A DNA stretch of 64,000 nucleotides from an uncultured Lysobacteraceae bacterium (GCA_902825775.1 CADECF010000006.1:155759-219758), one strand, 5' to 3'; positions 8,778 to 18,881 are shown, counted from the stretch's first letter. Program-made: numbers and translations. The notes: generated from the sequence alone by a model not told the origin.

Positions 8778-9287
8778 TCACTGGCAAGCCTTGCCTTCGA
8801 CGCCCATCGACGCGGCGTAGACCGGCAGTTCGGCCAGATCGCCTTTTTTCGCCGCGTCGACCGATTCCTTCAAATAGATGCGCGAGCGACCTTGCGCGTC
8901 GAGCTTCGGCGGCGCGCCGCCGGCGGGTTTGCGCCAGACCCGCACCACCGCCATCTGCGAGGGACAGGCGGCGCTTGGCACGCGGATCACGTCGTTGAAG
9001 ATCCAGCCGCTCTTCTCGCTGGCCTTGGCCTTGGCCGCATCGACGAAGCGCGCGCGCGCCTGGCAGTTGGGGCTGGTGCGGACCACGGCGAATTTGTAGG
9101 GCTCGGCCGCCTGGCCGGTGAAGGCGCCTTCGACGCGCGCGCAGGCTTCGGGGATCTGGCGCAGGGTATGGACCACGCCGACCGCCTGCGGCTTGCCGGT
9201 CGGGCGCTCGATCTCGGGCTTGGGATCGGCCGCCACGGCAGGCAACGCCAGCGCGGCGCAAAGGACGAACAACGGGGCGTGGCGCAT
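8778..9287 (-). CDS. Hypothetical exported protein
   Basis: A 169-residue protein from the ATG at 9287, which follows GAGGAGAAACGCC. The frame is open further upstream across the hppA promoter region, but the signal peptide (MRHAPLFVLCAALALPAVAA) fixes the start. The mature part has four cysteines and an alternating strand pattern (GVVHTLRQIPEACARVEGAF). I recognise no family. It is divergent from hppA. Confidence 0.65.
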   Translation of the reverse strand: MRHAPLFVLCAALALPAVAADPKPEIERPTGKPQAVGVVHTLRQIPEACARVEGAFTGQAAEPYKFAVVRTSPNCQARARFVDAAKAKASEKSGWIFNDVIRVPSAACPSQMAVVRVWRKPAGGAPPKLDAQGRSRIYLKESVDAAKKGDLAELPVYAASMGVEGKACQ

Positions 9288-9360
9288 GGCGTTTCTCCTC
9301 GAAAGCAGGGCCGCAGGCTGGCATGGCCCCGCTGAACCGAACCCGGACGCTCGCGGCAGC

Positions 9361-9389
9361 GCAACAAAAACCGGGCAAAGTCCCGGTTT
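9361..9389 (-). terminator. Rho-independent terminator without an obvious upstream gene
   Basis: Read on the minus strand: an 8-bp stem AAACCGGG/CCCGGTTT with a 6-base loop, followed by TTTTTGTT. It lies between hppA and the divergent exported-protein gene, about 80 bases upstream of that gene's start. It would end a short minus-strand transcript starting near the hppA start, or attenuate the exported-protein gene. Confidence 0.5.
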
Positions 9390-9458
9390 GGCTGCGGCCG
9401 GGCGCCTATGCCATAGTCGGCCGGTTGCCAATTTTCGGTATCGCCACGGGAGGGGTTC

Positions 9459-11504
<2,046 letters not shown>

Positions 11505-11530
11505 GTCGCCACGAACGACGCAAAGAAAGA

Positions 11531-11557
11531 AGCCCCGCTCCGGCGGGGCTTTTTTTT
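11531..11557 (+). terminator. Rho-independent terminator of hppA
   Basis: Perfect stem AGCCCCGC/GCGGGGCT with a TCCG loop, followed by seven or more T residues, 26 bases after the hppA stop codon. Confidence 0.95.
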
Positions 11558-11565
11558 GCTTGTCT

Positions 11566-11669
11566 TCCCCCTTTGAAAAAGGGGGATTGAGGGGGATTTG
11601 CTTTTCGGTCCATGGCGACAGAAGCAAGAGCAAAAGCAAATCCCCCGTGGCCCCCTTTTTCAAAGGGGG
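11566..11669. repeat. Inverted repeat pair of the CCCCCTTTGAAAAAGGGGG family
   Basis: Two arms (about 11566-11615 and 11631-11668) face each other. Each contains a short internal palindrome (CCCCCTTTgAAAAAGGGGG) plus an AATCCCCC segment. A single copy of the same family occurs at about 31189-31244 after thrC. Confidence 0.8.
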
Positions 11670-11712
11670 CGACAGCAAAAGCGAGCGACGCGATGGCGGA
11701 TCGATCGGCCGA

Positions 11713-12366
11713 TCAGGATTCGAATTCGCCCGTCGGCAGATCGAACCACGCCGTGCACAGCAGTTGCTGGCTCTCGGCGTGCGACAACGAGCCCAGCCAA
11801 ACTTCCGGCTTGTTCGGCTCGGGCTCGAGCGCTTTGAAGTCGTCCGCGAACGGCACCACCCCCAAACACCAACGCACACGCTCGACCGGCACGTCGGTGA
11901 GGATCGAGAATTCGAAAGCGCCTTCCAGCGTCGCACCCGGTTCCACTCGCGAAGCCAGCGGCGTCGGCGGAATGATCGGATGCGGCTTGGTCAGCGGGAG
12001 CGCGCGATGGCTCAGGGTCAGATCGCCCTCTTCCTGCGAGAACGTCGGCTGCGCCACCTCACCCTGCACCAGCTTCTTGGTCATCACCGCATGCCGGTTG
12101 CCGCGATCGAACGCCATCAGCGGCGCTTTGCCTTCGTTGCGCAGCGTGTAGGCCACTTTCAACGGACCGCCTTCGGCGTAATCGAAGCGCGCTTCGAGGA
12201 CGGCGTCGGCGCCTTCGATTCGTGCGATGTTTCGAGCTTCGGCCGACATGGCGCTTTTCTCCGCAGCCGCGGGGGAGTCATCGGGCATCGACGCGGTGGC
12301 GAGCGCGTAGCCGGTGACGAGCATCGTCAACATAAGCGCGTTGACCGGCTGCAGCAAATACTTCAT
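11713..12366 (-). CDS. Hypothetical exported protein
   Basis: A 217-residue protein with an N-terminal hydrophobic signal (MKYLLQPVNALMLTMLVTGYALATA). The body looks like an immunoglobulin-like or BsuPI-like beta domain (FDYAEGGPLKVAYTLRNEGK, then GATLEGAFEFSILTDVPVERV). It contains two cysteines. No specific family is assigned. It lies downstream of, and in the same direction as, the RTX-metallopeptidase gene, but a terminator separates the two. Confidence 0.55.
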   Translation of the reverse strand: MKYLLQPVNALMLTMLVTGYALATASMPDDSPAAAEKSAMSAEARNIARIEGADAVLEARFDYAEGGPLKVAYTLRNEGKAPLMAFDRGNRHAVMTKKLVQGEVAQPTFSQEEGDLTLSHRALPLTKPHPIIPPTPLASRVEPGATLEGAFEFSILTDVPVERVRWCLGVVPFADDFKALEPEPNKPEVWLGSLSHAESQQLLCTAWFDLPTGEFES

Positions 12367-12377
12367 CCGCCCTCTCC

Positions 12378-12418
12378 TTGAAATAAAGACGGGCGGTGCA
12401 CGAATGCACCGCCCGTCC
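12378..12418 (-). terminator. Rho-independent terminator of the RTX-metallopeptidase gene
   Basis: A 13-bp perfect stem (GACGGGCGGTGCA against TGCACCGCCCGTC) with a 4-base loop. On the minus strand it is followed by TTTATTTC. It sits 62 bases past the stop of the gene ending at 12481. Confidence 0.8.
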
Positions 12419-12480
12419 CCCGTAATCCTTCACAGGGGCTCCCCCGTACTCCCTCACAGGCGAACAGCGTCGAGCGCTCC

Positions 12481-14031
12481 CTACAGCGAGTAGCTCGGCC
12501 GATCCGGCAGGCCGAGTTCGCGGCGCAGGCCGTTCTCGGTCAGGTCGATCGGGTTGTGGGTGGTGGCCGGCGTGCTGGGATCGCCGTCGAAATCGAACGG
12601 CTGCGCGCTCGTCTCCAGGCCTACCGCCTGGCGCTCGGCATTGGGCACCTGGCCGTTGTCCGGGCCGGTACCGCTATACGTGCCGGGTTGGAAGGTGCCG
12701 TTGACGCCGTTATAGGCATGCGACATCTCGTGATACAGCACGACCACCGGTGCCGGGAACGCGTCCATGTGGAAGGACGGGTTGTAGCTGATCTGCACGT
12801 CCGAGCCCTCGCCCGCCTTGCCGTTGCTGATCTCGGCATCGCCGCGGCCCAGCGTCTGCGCGTAGCCGTTCTGTTCGTTGGCCAATTCCTTGATCGTCAC
12901 GGTGTTGCCGTTGGCCGCTGCCGCATCGAACTCGGCGAGCATCTGCTGGCCGTTGGGCGAGCTGCGCAGGAATTCGATTTCGGCCTCGACGCGCTGGCGG
13001 AAGGCATCCGAACCTTCGACCTTGACGCCCTGCGTGCCGAGCTTGCTGTTGAGTTCGACGTTGACCACGACCTGCCCGTTGTCGCGCTGGCCGGCGGCGA
13101 AATTCACCGCATCCACGCCCTGCTGGGCATAGACCTTGTCGCTGTTGGTGACGCCTTCGACCGTATCGGTGCCGCCGCCGGTGTAGATGCGGTTGCCATC
13201 GGCGCCGCTGCGGATGATGTCGTCGTCCAGGCCGCCGGACAGCATGTTCTTGCCGGCGCCGCCGTCGAGATCGTCCTTGCCCTTGCCGCCTTCGAGGAAG
13301 TCGACGCCGTCGTTGCCGAGCATGGTGTCGTCGCCGTCGCCGCCGTAGACCACGTCGTCGCCCGCGCCGGCTTCGATCTTGTCGTTGCCGGTATTGCCGA
13401 AGATGTCGTCGCGGCCTGCGCCGGTGCTGATCGTATCGTCGCCCGCGCCGCCGTCGATGCGGTCGTCGCCAGCGCCGGTGGTGATGCTGTCGTCGCCGGC
13501 ACCGCCATCGACCACGATGTTGACCTTGACGTTGGGCGCGACGTTGATGGTGTCGTTGCCGGCGCCGGTGCGCAGGGTCAGTTCCTGATTCTCGGCCAGG
13601 CGCATTTCGTAGCTTTCGCCGTTGACAGACACGTCGAGCGTGCCGTCGTCGCGCTGGGTCACCTGCACGTCGTCGTTGCCGGTGCCCTTGGTGGTGACGA
13701 CCAACTGGTCGCTGCTGACATAGGTCTGGCCGAAGCCGGCCTCGGCGATGGTCTGCTCGCGAGTGACCGTGGACTGCTCGCCCTGCGCCAGTTCGGCATT
13801 GCGGATGGTCTTGCCGTCCGGCGTCGAGGTCGACGGCTGACGGGTGCCGGTATCGCTGCCATCGACCGCGATCGCGTCGTCCGCGGCCGGGCGCGGCGAC
13901 GGCTCGACCGGATCGGGACCGGCGAGGGTCTGCGCCGGGCCGTTGGCCGTCAGCGCTTCCTGCTCGGCGGGATTGTCCCAATAGCTCGGCGCTTGCGAGG
14001 ACTGGACGGCGGGGTCGAACTGAACGGTCAT
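12481..14031 (-). CDS. RTX-repeat calcium-binding protein with C-terminal M91-type zinc metallopeptidase domain
   Basis: A 516-residue protein, probably secreted. Residues 1-100 are low-complexity and polar. Residues 155-290 contain about a dozen RTX nonapeptides (GGAGDD, GAGDDRIDG), which bind calcium after export. Residues 335-516 form a protease-like domain with HEMSH at 434-438 inside VVVLYHEMSHAYNG and a downstream glutamate in NAERQAVGL (Glu466). That is the HExxH plus E arrangement of the M91 family (NleD/XopG-type effectors). There is no N-terminal signal peptide, which fits export by a type I or other non-Sec system. No ABC exporter or membrane fusion partner lies in the window. The substrate is unknown. 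Confidence 0.8.
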   Translation of the reverse strand: MTVQFDPAVQSSQAPSYWDNPAEQEALTANGPAQTLAGPDPVEPSPRPAADDAIAVDGSDTGTRQPSTSTPDGKTIRNAELAQGEQSTVTREQTIAEAGFGQTYVSSDQLVVTTKGTGNDDVQVTQRDDGTLDVSVNGESYEMRLAENQELTLRTGAGNDTINVAPNVKVNIVVDGGAGDDSITTGAGDDRIDGGAGDDTISTGAGRDDIFGNTGNDKIEAGAGDDVVYGGDGDDTMLGNDGVDFLEGGKGKDDLDGGAGKNMLSGGLDDDIIRSGADGNRIYTGGGTDTVEGVTNSDKVYAQQGVDAVNFAAGQRDNGQVVVNVELNSKLGTQGVKVEGSDAFRQRVEAEIEFLRSSPNGQQMLAEFDAAAANGNTVTIKELANEQNGYAQTLGRGDAEISNGKAGEGSDVQISYNPSFHMDAFPAPVVVLYHEMSHAYNGVNGTFQPGTYSGTGPDNGQVPNAERQAVGLETSAQPFDFDGDPSTPATTHNPIDLTENGLRRELGLPDRPSYSL

Positions 14032-14240
14032 GGCTTTCCCTCATGGATCCCGGAACGTTGGGATTGCATGTATACGGGACCGTATGGGCCGCGACCAAGC
14101 TAGGGCGTGCCCTAGTGTCCGGGTAAAAACCCCTGGATGCTGCGTCGCAGCACCAACGCGTAGAATGGCGGGCCTCAATCCCCCTTTCCTGTCCCGGTTC
14201 CGCTCGGAAACGGGACAAACTTGATCGGAGCAGCATCGCC

Positions 14241-14789
14241 ATGGGCCTGGACCTCGTCGCCACCGGCAAGAACCCGCCGGACGAAATCAACGTCATCATC
14301 GAAATCCCGAAGGACGCCGAGCCGGTCAAGTACGAAGTGGACAAGGCCAGCGGCGCGATCTTCGTCGACCGCATCCTGTCCACCCCGATGCGCTATCCCT
14401 GCAACTACGGCTACGTCCCGCACACGCTGTGCGGCGACGGCGATCCGGCCGACGTGCTGGTGATCCTGCCGCTGCCGCTGATCCCCGGCTCGGTGATCCG
14501 CTGCCGCCCGGTCGGCGTGCTGCGCATGAAAGACGAAGCCGGCAGCGACGAAAAATTGCTCGCGGTGCCGATCGACAAGGTGTTCGCCGGTTACAGCCAC
14601 ATCGCCGACATCGACCAGGTCAGCCCGCACTGGTGCGAGCGCATCGGCCACTTCTTCGAGCACTACAAGGATCTGGAGAAGGGCAAGTGGGTGAAGCTGG
14701 ACGGCTGGGGCAATGCGGCCGAGGCCAAGTCGATCCTCAACGAGGCGATCCAGCGCTTCAACGATTTGCCCGATAAGCCGAATTTCTAA
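14241..14789 (+). CDS. ppa: Soluble inorganic pyrophosphatase, family I
   Basis: A 182-residue cytoplasmic enzyme that hydrolyses PPi to phosphate and so pulls biosynthetic reactions forward. The metal-binding signature DGDPADVLV is intact at about residue 66, with the flanking RYPCNYGYVPHT and KWVKLDGWG segments. Length is typical of bacterial family I enzymes. Together with hppA, the window holds both a dissipating and a conserving pyrophosphatase. Confidence 0.97.
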   Translation: MGLDLVATGKNPPDEINVIIEIPKDAEPVKYEVDKASGAIFVDRILSTPMRYPCNYGYVPHTLCGDGDPADVLVILPLPLIPGSVIRCRPVGVLRMKDEAGSDEKLLAVPIDKVFAGYSHIADIDQVSPHWCERIGHFFEHYKDLEKGKWVKLDGWGNAAEAKSILNEAIQRFNDLPDKPNF

Positions 14790-14790
14790 C

Positions 14791-15046
14791 GTAGGGTGGG
14801 CCTTGGCCCACCATTACCATTTCGCACGTTCGCCGCGATCATCCACCGGCGCGATGGTGGGCCAAGGCCCATCTACGATTCTCTTTGTAGAGCGGGGCTT
14901 GCCCCGCTGCTCTTCGCTCTTTGTGGGAGCGGCTTCAGCCGCGATCTTTCCTGCATTCATTGCCATTGATGTACCCGCTCGCGGCTGAAGCCGCTCCCAC
15001 GAAGAGCCAAAGCAAAAAAAGCAGCGGAGCAAGCCCCGCTCTACAA
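14791..15046. repeat. Cluster of nested palindromic repeats
   Basis: The 344-base gap between ppa and the first toxin gene is filled with repeats. A GGGCCTTGGCCCACCA pair lies at 14791-14813 and 14853-14877. A GTAGAGCGGGGCTTGCCCCGC pair (14885-14910 and 15021-15046) encloses a REP pair (14921-14945 and 14977-15000). No gene is seen. Confidence 0.85.
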
Positions 15047-15133
15047 AAAGCAGAGCCTAGGGCCGGCACTAGCTAGCCCATCCCCGACGCGATCCCTAGC
15101 CTTCCGCCGTCCCCCCAAACGGAAGGCGAACTT

Positions 15134-15880
15134 ATGGATGGCGTGCGTCCGGCTTTGTCTGCGAACGAATGGTCGGCGGTGCCATTGCAAACGCGCAACG
15201 CGAATGCGATGGCGGCCGCCGCTGCAGACGGCGACCTGGTCGCCCATCTCGAAGATCTCGCCGCGGACGACAAACTGGTGGATTTCCTCGGCCAGACCGA
15301 CGATGCGATCGCGCTGGCGCAAAGCGACCCCACCTTCGCAGAAACGCTCGATCCGCTTCTGGAACGCATCCAAGGCGCGCTGACGGCACTCCCCACCGGC
15401 AACCTGTCGCGCGCCGAGCGCGACGCCGTGGAATCCACGCAGGGCAAGCTCGATGCCTATCTGGGCACGGTGGAAGAACCGCCGGGCGGCGGCGAAGTCC
15501 CCGGCGGCGGCCTGGAAGCGCATGAAGAGGCCGGCAGCCACCTGATCGAACGCCATGTCGGCAAAAGCGAACAGGACCTCATCGATCGGCTGAACAGGGA
15601 AAACATCAGCGCATCGTCCAGCTTCCGCGATCTGCAGGCGGCCGAGCACTTCGTCGCCGCCACCATCGCCGAAAACCAGGCGCAGGTGGACGCCTGGGTC
15701 GACGGACAAGGCGGCAACCGGCTCGTGCTGGAGGAACGCTTCGACGCCAGCACCGGCATTTCGGTGAAACGCGGCGACACACAAGCCGAAGATGTTTTTT
15801 CGGTGAAACTCGTGCTGGAACGCTCCGACAAGCTCGGCATCGGCTATAGAATCGTAACCGGGTACCCGACCGCGCCATGA
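15134..15880 (+). CDS. Polymorphic toxin with C-terminal RNase A-like (CdiA-CT type) domain
   Basis: A 248-residue protein. Residues 127-248 match the bacterial CdiA-CT RNase A-like fold (PF18431). The catalytic-type histidine segment is AGSHLIERHVGKS (His136, His141, Lys144), followed by the ASSSFRD strand (160-166) and the closing GYRIVTGYP (237-245). These toxins degrade RNA in a target cell. The first 110 residues are helical and match nothing I know; a glycine/proline linker (PPGGGEVPGGG) separates the two halves. There is no CdiA, Rhs, VgrG or signal sequence, so the route of delivery is open. The next gene overlaps by ATGA and looks like its immunity protein. Confidence 0.8.
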   Translation: MDGVRPALSANEWSAVPLQTRNANAMAAAAADGDLVAHLEDLAADDKLVDFLGQTDDAIALAQSDPTFAETLDPLLERIQGALTALPTGNLSRAERDAVESTQGKLDAYLGTVEEPPGGGEVPGGGLEAHEEAGSHLIERHVGKSEQDLIDRLNRENISASSSFRDLQAAEHFVAATIAENQAQVDAWVDGQGGNRLVLEERFDASTGISVKRGDTQAEDVFSVKLVLERSDKLGIGYRIVTGYPTAP

Positions 15881-16179
15881 GCGTTCTGCAGATGAGCGAT
15901 TTCCCCGCGTTGCGCAACTTCCTGTCCGCCTATTTCCATCAGGACTGGGCCGTCGAGCACGACACCCCGGGCGCGGTCGTCGATTACTTCGTCGAAGGCG
16001 AATCGGCGCATCAAGTGGCGCAGCTGCGCGACGAGATCGCGCGCTTGCTGGCGCAGGGTATGGACGAGGACGAACTCGCCGCGCAGGTGCACGAACTGGG
16101 CAGCGAATACGATCCGAGCCTGGATGGCGGCAACTACCAGGACTGGCTGCGCGACATCGAAGAGCGCCTGGTCGCCTGA
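15877..16179 (+). CDS. CdiI-like immunity protein (PF18593 type)
   Basis: A 100-residue acidic protein with the family pattern: FPALRNFLSAYFHQDW at residues 9-24, a central DEIARLLAQ and a C-terminal LGSEYDPSLDGG followed by WLRDIEERL. Members bind and neutralise a cognate toxin. The start codon overlaps the toxin stop codon (ATGA), so toxin and antidote are translationally coupled. A repeat pair follows. Confidence 0.85.
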   Translation: MSVLQMSDFPALRNFLSAYFHQDWAVEHDTPGAVVDYFVEGESAHQVAQLRDEIARLLAQGMDEDELAAQVHELGSEYDPSLDGGNYQDWLRDIEERLVA

Positions 16180-16258
16180 CACCGCGCCGGCTCTTTTTTG
16201 TGGGAACGGCTTCTTTGTAGGAGCGGCTTCAGCCCGCGAGCTCTCGCCTTTGTCTTTT

Positions 16259-16334
16259 GCCTGTCATCCCGAGCGCAGCGAGGGATCTGCTATCGAGTGG
16301 CAGCAGATCCCTCGCTGCGCTCGGGATGACAGGC
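16259..16334. repeat. Perfect inverted repeat, CATCCCGAGCG family
   Basis: Two 33-base perfect arms (16259-16291 and 16302-16334) with a 10-base loop. The arms carry TGTCATCCCGAGCGCAGCG and AGGGATCTGCT. A single REP copy lies just upstream (about 16215-16243). Other members lie at 33379-33494, 36598-36634 and 63815-63888. Confidence 0.9.
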
Positions 16335-16453
16335 AAATGAACTCGCAGCTGGAGTCGCTCCTCAAGGAACGGACCGAGCCCTAGGGTTTTCCCCGGTTAA
16401 CGCCCCATCGCCGCATCCGCACAATGCGCGGCATCGATGGCGGAGTTGGCGGC

Positions 16454-17359
16454 ATGTTCGATCCCGTACGCATCAGCGATCCGCGAAACGACGTTGCGCA
16501 GGCTACGCAGCCGCAAGCGAGCCCGTCGGATCCGGAATCCGTACAAACCGCGCTTCGCGATGCGCCGTTGACCGATCGCGCGCAGACCGCATTGGCGGCG
16601 ACGCAGCGCATGGACGACGGCGAACTGTTCGCGCTCGCCGCCAGCGAGCGAGGCACGCAGGCCTTGGCCGCCCTCGATCACGCACTCGCCGACGCCCCGC
16701 CCGCGCTCGCCGGCGTACGCGAACAGCGCGTGCGTCTGGGCGATGCCCTGGACCGCAGCCCGCATTCGGTCGACGCGAATCCCATCGGTTCGCCATCCGC
16801 GCCGGCGTTTCCGGCGATCGTGCCGTTCGGCGCGCTCGCGCAGATCTTCCCGGCGACGGCTGCGGCCACGCAGACCACGGCGCACATCGGCGACAACACC
16901 GTCACCTGGACCAACGACAGCCAGGGCCGCCCGATCCGCGCCGAAGCGGATCTGACCGAAGTGTTCGAAGGCATCGACCGCAGCAGCGAGGAAACCGACG
17001 CGCAGCGCGAAGCCGCCGACCGCGGCATCGAAGGCGACCAGGGCGGCCATCTGATCGGCCACCGCTTCGTCAAGGATCAGGGCCTGAAGAACCTGTTCCC
17101 GCAGAACGGCAACTTCAACGTCAGCGCTTACAAGACGCTGGAGAACGAGTGGGCCGATTGGATCGAAAGCGGCAAGGACGTGCATATCGCCGTCCAGCTG
17201 ACGCCGAAGGATCAGGACCGGCCGAACCACGTGCGCGTGTCCTACGAAGTGACCGACCCCGCTTCCGGCGACGTGGTGTACGATCAACGCGTGACCTTCC
17301 GCAACGAAGCCGGCCAGCATTACGACCGCGTGCCGCGTGCGGACATGGCCAATTATTGA
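16454..17359 (+). CDS. Polymorphic toxin with C-terminal NS-type DNA/RNA endonuclease domain
   Basis: A 301-residue protein from the ATG at 16454, which has a GGAG at suitable spacing; an in-frame ATG at 16424 would add 10 residues. The last about 155 residues match the non-specific endonuclease family Endonuclea_NS_2 (PF13930). GDQGGHLIGHRF at about 194-205 holds the catalytic-type histidine, followed by NLFPQNGNFN and AYKTLENEWADW. The N-terminal 130 residues are helical, Ala/Asp-rich and not assigned. They share the composition, but no obvious sequence, of the first toxin. The protein probably degrades nucleic acid in rival cells. A small likely immunity gene follows after 22 bases. Confidence 0.8.
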   Translation: MFDPVRISDPRNDVAQATQPQASPSDPESVQTALRDAPLTDRAQTALAATQRMDDGELFALAASERGTQALAALDHALADAPPALAGVREQRVRLGDALDRSPHSVDANPIGSPSAPAFPAIVPFGALAQIFPATAAATQTTAHIGDNTVTWTNDSQGRPIRAEADLTEVFEGIDRSSEETDAQREAADRGIEGDQGGHLIGHRFVKDQGLKNLFPQNGNFNVSAYKTLENEWADWIESGKDVHIAVQLTPKDQDRPNHVRVSYEVTDPASGDVVYDQRVTFRNEAGQHYDRVPRADMANY

Positions 17360-17381
17360 CCACTGCAGGACCGCGTCCGCC

Positions 17382-17753
17382 ATGACCCAGGATGAGCTGA
17401 TCGTAGAAATCGGCCGGCTGATCGTCGCCGACGGCAAGGCGACCGCGCAGCCGTGGGATCGCTATGCGCTGATCGCGTACTACGACGGCGGCGTGTCCAA
17501 GCTCAACGGCTTCGGCTATGCGGGCGACGGCCGCGGCAGACCGGCGACGCCGGAAACTTTCGACCTGGAAGACCGGCTCGACGAATTGCGCGAAGCCACG
17601 CGCGTCGACGGCAAGCCGCCCTGGCGCGTCTGCGTTTTCCGGTTGGACCGGAAGACCGGCAAGGCGACGGTCGATTTCGAATACGACAACCCCGAACGCT
17701 GGTATGTGACGCCGCAGACCGCCAGCGAAATCGCAGAACGCGCACGCCCGTAA
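17382..17753 (+). CDS. Probable immunity protein, YezG/DUF600-like
   Basis: A 123-residue protein with strands YALIAYYDGGVSKLNGFGYA and WRVCVFRLDRKTGKATVDFEY, followed by RWYVTP. These resemble the YezG-like (DUF600) immunity family found beside nuclease toxins. The start is set at the ATG closest to the toxin stop. The family assignment is tentative; its position directly behind a nuclease toxin is the stronger argument for immunity. Confidence 0.6.
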   Translation: MTQDELIVEIGRLIVADGKATAQPWDRYALIAYYDGGVSKLNGFGYAGDGRGRPATPETFDLEDRLDELREATRVDGKPPWRVCVFRLDRKTGKATVDFEYDNPERWYVTPQTASEIAERARP

Positions 17754-17851
17754 CCGATGTCATCGTATTGTTCGGTTCCTGCATAACGCGTTCTTCGCCC
17801 CAGGATCGGTCTAGGTTCGGCATCTCCTTCCTCGCCGCAGCGCCTGCCGCA

Positions 17852-18841
17852 TCAGTCCTTCGATATGGCTACGGCAAGCGGCTCATTCCGAAGTGAATGC
17901 GAAAGATCGTAAAAGGCGCGCATCGCGATCGGCCAATCCTTCGCCGCGCGCGCAGCCGTCGCCGGCGATCGCGCAAGATGGCTATGGCGCAGTTCCACTG
18001 CCGTATCGTTTCCACGGGGAAGCAAGCGCCATCGAAGCAGCGATTCCGGCTCCGCCGCCAAGAGTCCGGAGTGCACGGCTGAGAACGACATCTCCAGTAG
18101 CGAAGGCGCCTCGACGGCATGGAACGTTCCGGTGAGGGCTGGCGTACGGTTCGCCGAACGATAGGTGTAGCCACTGCCGGCGACGGGAGGCGCATCGGGC
18201 GTCACGCCGAAGAGCCAGCGGGGTATGTACGCCGGGTCCGTGAGTATCCTCCATGCCTCGGCCATCGTCGCAGGCACGACGATTGAGAAATCCAGATCCG
18301 CCGAGCGGACCATGCTCTCCAGCCAGTCCAGCGCGTCGGCGGCGGCTTCATGAAATGCGAGACGGCCGATCGTCGCACTATCGACGAAGCCCGCATCGGC
18401 CATAGCATCGATCAAAGCGGCGAGCGGCCGGTAGAACTGTCCTACGTTTACGATGGCGACCGGCTTGATCGACAGCCCGAGGTGCGCGCGCACCAGGACA
18501 TCCGCCAGCTCGTCGAGAGTCCCCACGCCACCCGGTAGAACGACGAACGCGTCTGCGCGCTCGAATAACGCAGCTTTGCGCTCAGCGAGACTGTCGACGA
18601 TGAGCAATTCGGTGATCGAATCCGCAGCGATCTCGCGCCCCGACAGAACCCGTGGAAGCACGCCCGTCACCCGCCCACCGGACGCTAGCGCCTGTGCGGC
18701 GAGCGCGCCCATCATGCCTACCGAAGCCCCGCCATAAACCAGCTCATGCCCACGGCGTACGAGAGCCTCGCCGAACGAGCGCGCAGCCTCCAGATGCGGC
18801 GCTCCGCCTGGCCTGGATCCGCAAAAGACACAGATGCGCAT
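17852..18841 (-). CDS. LOG family cytokinin phosphoribohydrolase fused to an SRPBCC domain
   Basis: A 329-residue fusion. Residues 1-178 form a complete LOG protein (MRICVFCGSRPG start, VYGGASVGMMG at 35-45, ERKAALFERADAF, and the signature PGGVGTLDEL at 103-112). LOG enzymes remove ribose 5-phosphate from cytokinin nucleotides and release the active free base. Residues 184-320 form an SRPBCC/AHSA1-like ligand-binding domain (VVPATMAEAWRILTDPAYIPRW). The ATG at 18841 is preferred because it follows GGAAG; the ATG at 18883 would overlap the divergent VOC gene. It lies downstream of ipt, P450 and isomerase genes on the same strand, which supports a cytokinin role. Confidence 0.85.
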   Translation of the reverse strand: MRICVFCGSRPGGAPHLEAARSFGEALVRRGHELVYGGASVGMMGALAAQALASGGRVTGVLPRVLSGREIAADSITELLIVDSLAERKAALFERADAFVVLPGGVGTLDELADVLVRAHLGLSIKPVAIVNVGQFYRPLAALIDAMADAGFVDSATIGRLAFHEAAADALDWLESMVRSADLDFSIVVPATMAEAWRILTDPAYIPRWLFGVTPDAPPVAGSGYTYRSANRTPALTGTFHAVEAPSLLEMSFSAVHSGLLAAEPESLLRWRLLPRGNDTAVELRHSHLARSPATAARAAKDWPIAMRAFYDLSHSLRNEPLAVAISKD

Positions 18842-18881
18842 GCTAGCTTCCGCCCTCGGGAAGCCGATATACAATTCGGCC

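Noticed and set aside
12556-14103. A 515-codon open frame on the plus strand opposite the RTX gene
   Set aside because: It is the mirror of GAC/GGC-rich RTX repeats; its product is a monotonous Ala/Val/Asp protein with no domain. The minus-strand gene has clear RTX and HExxH motifs and its own terminator.
15134-17753. Type IV secretion effectors with a C-terminal XVIPCD domain
   Set aside because: The toxic domains occupy the C-termini, and no conserved XVIPCD segment is visible in either toxin.
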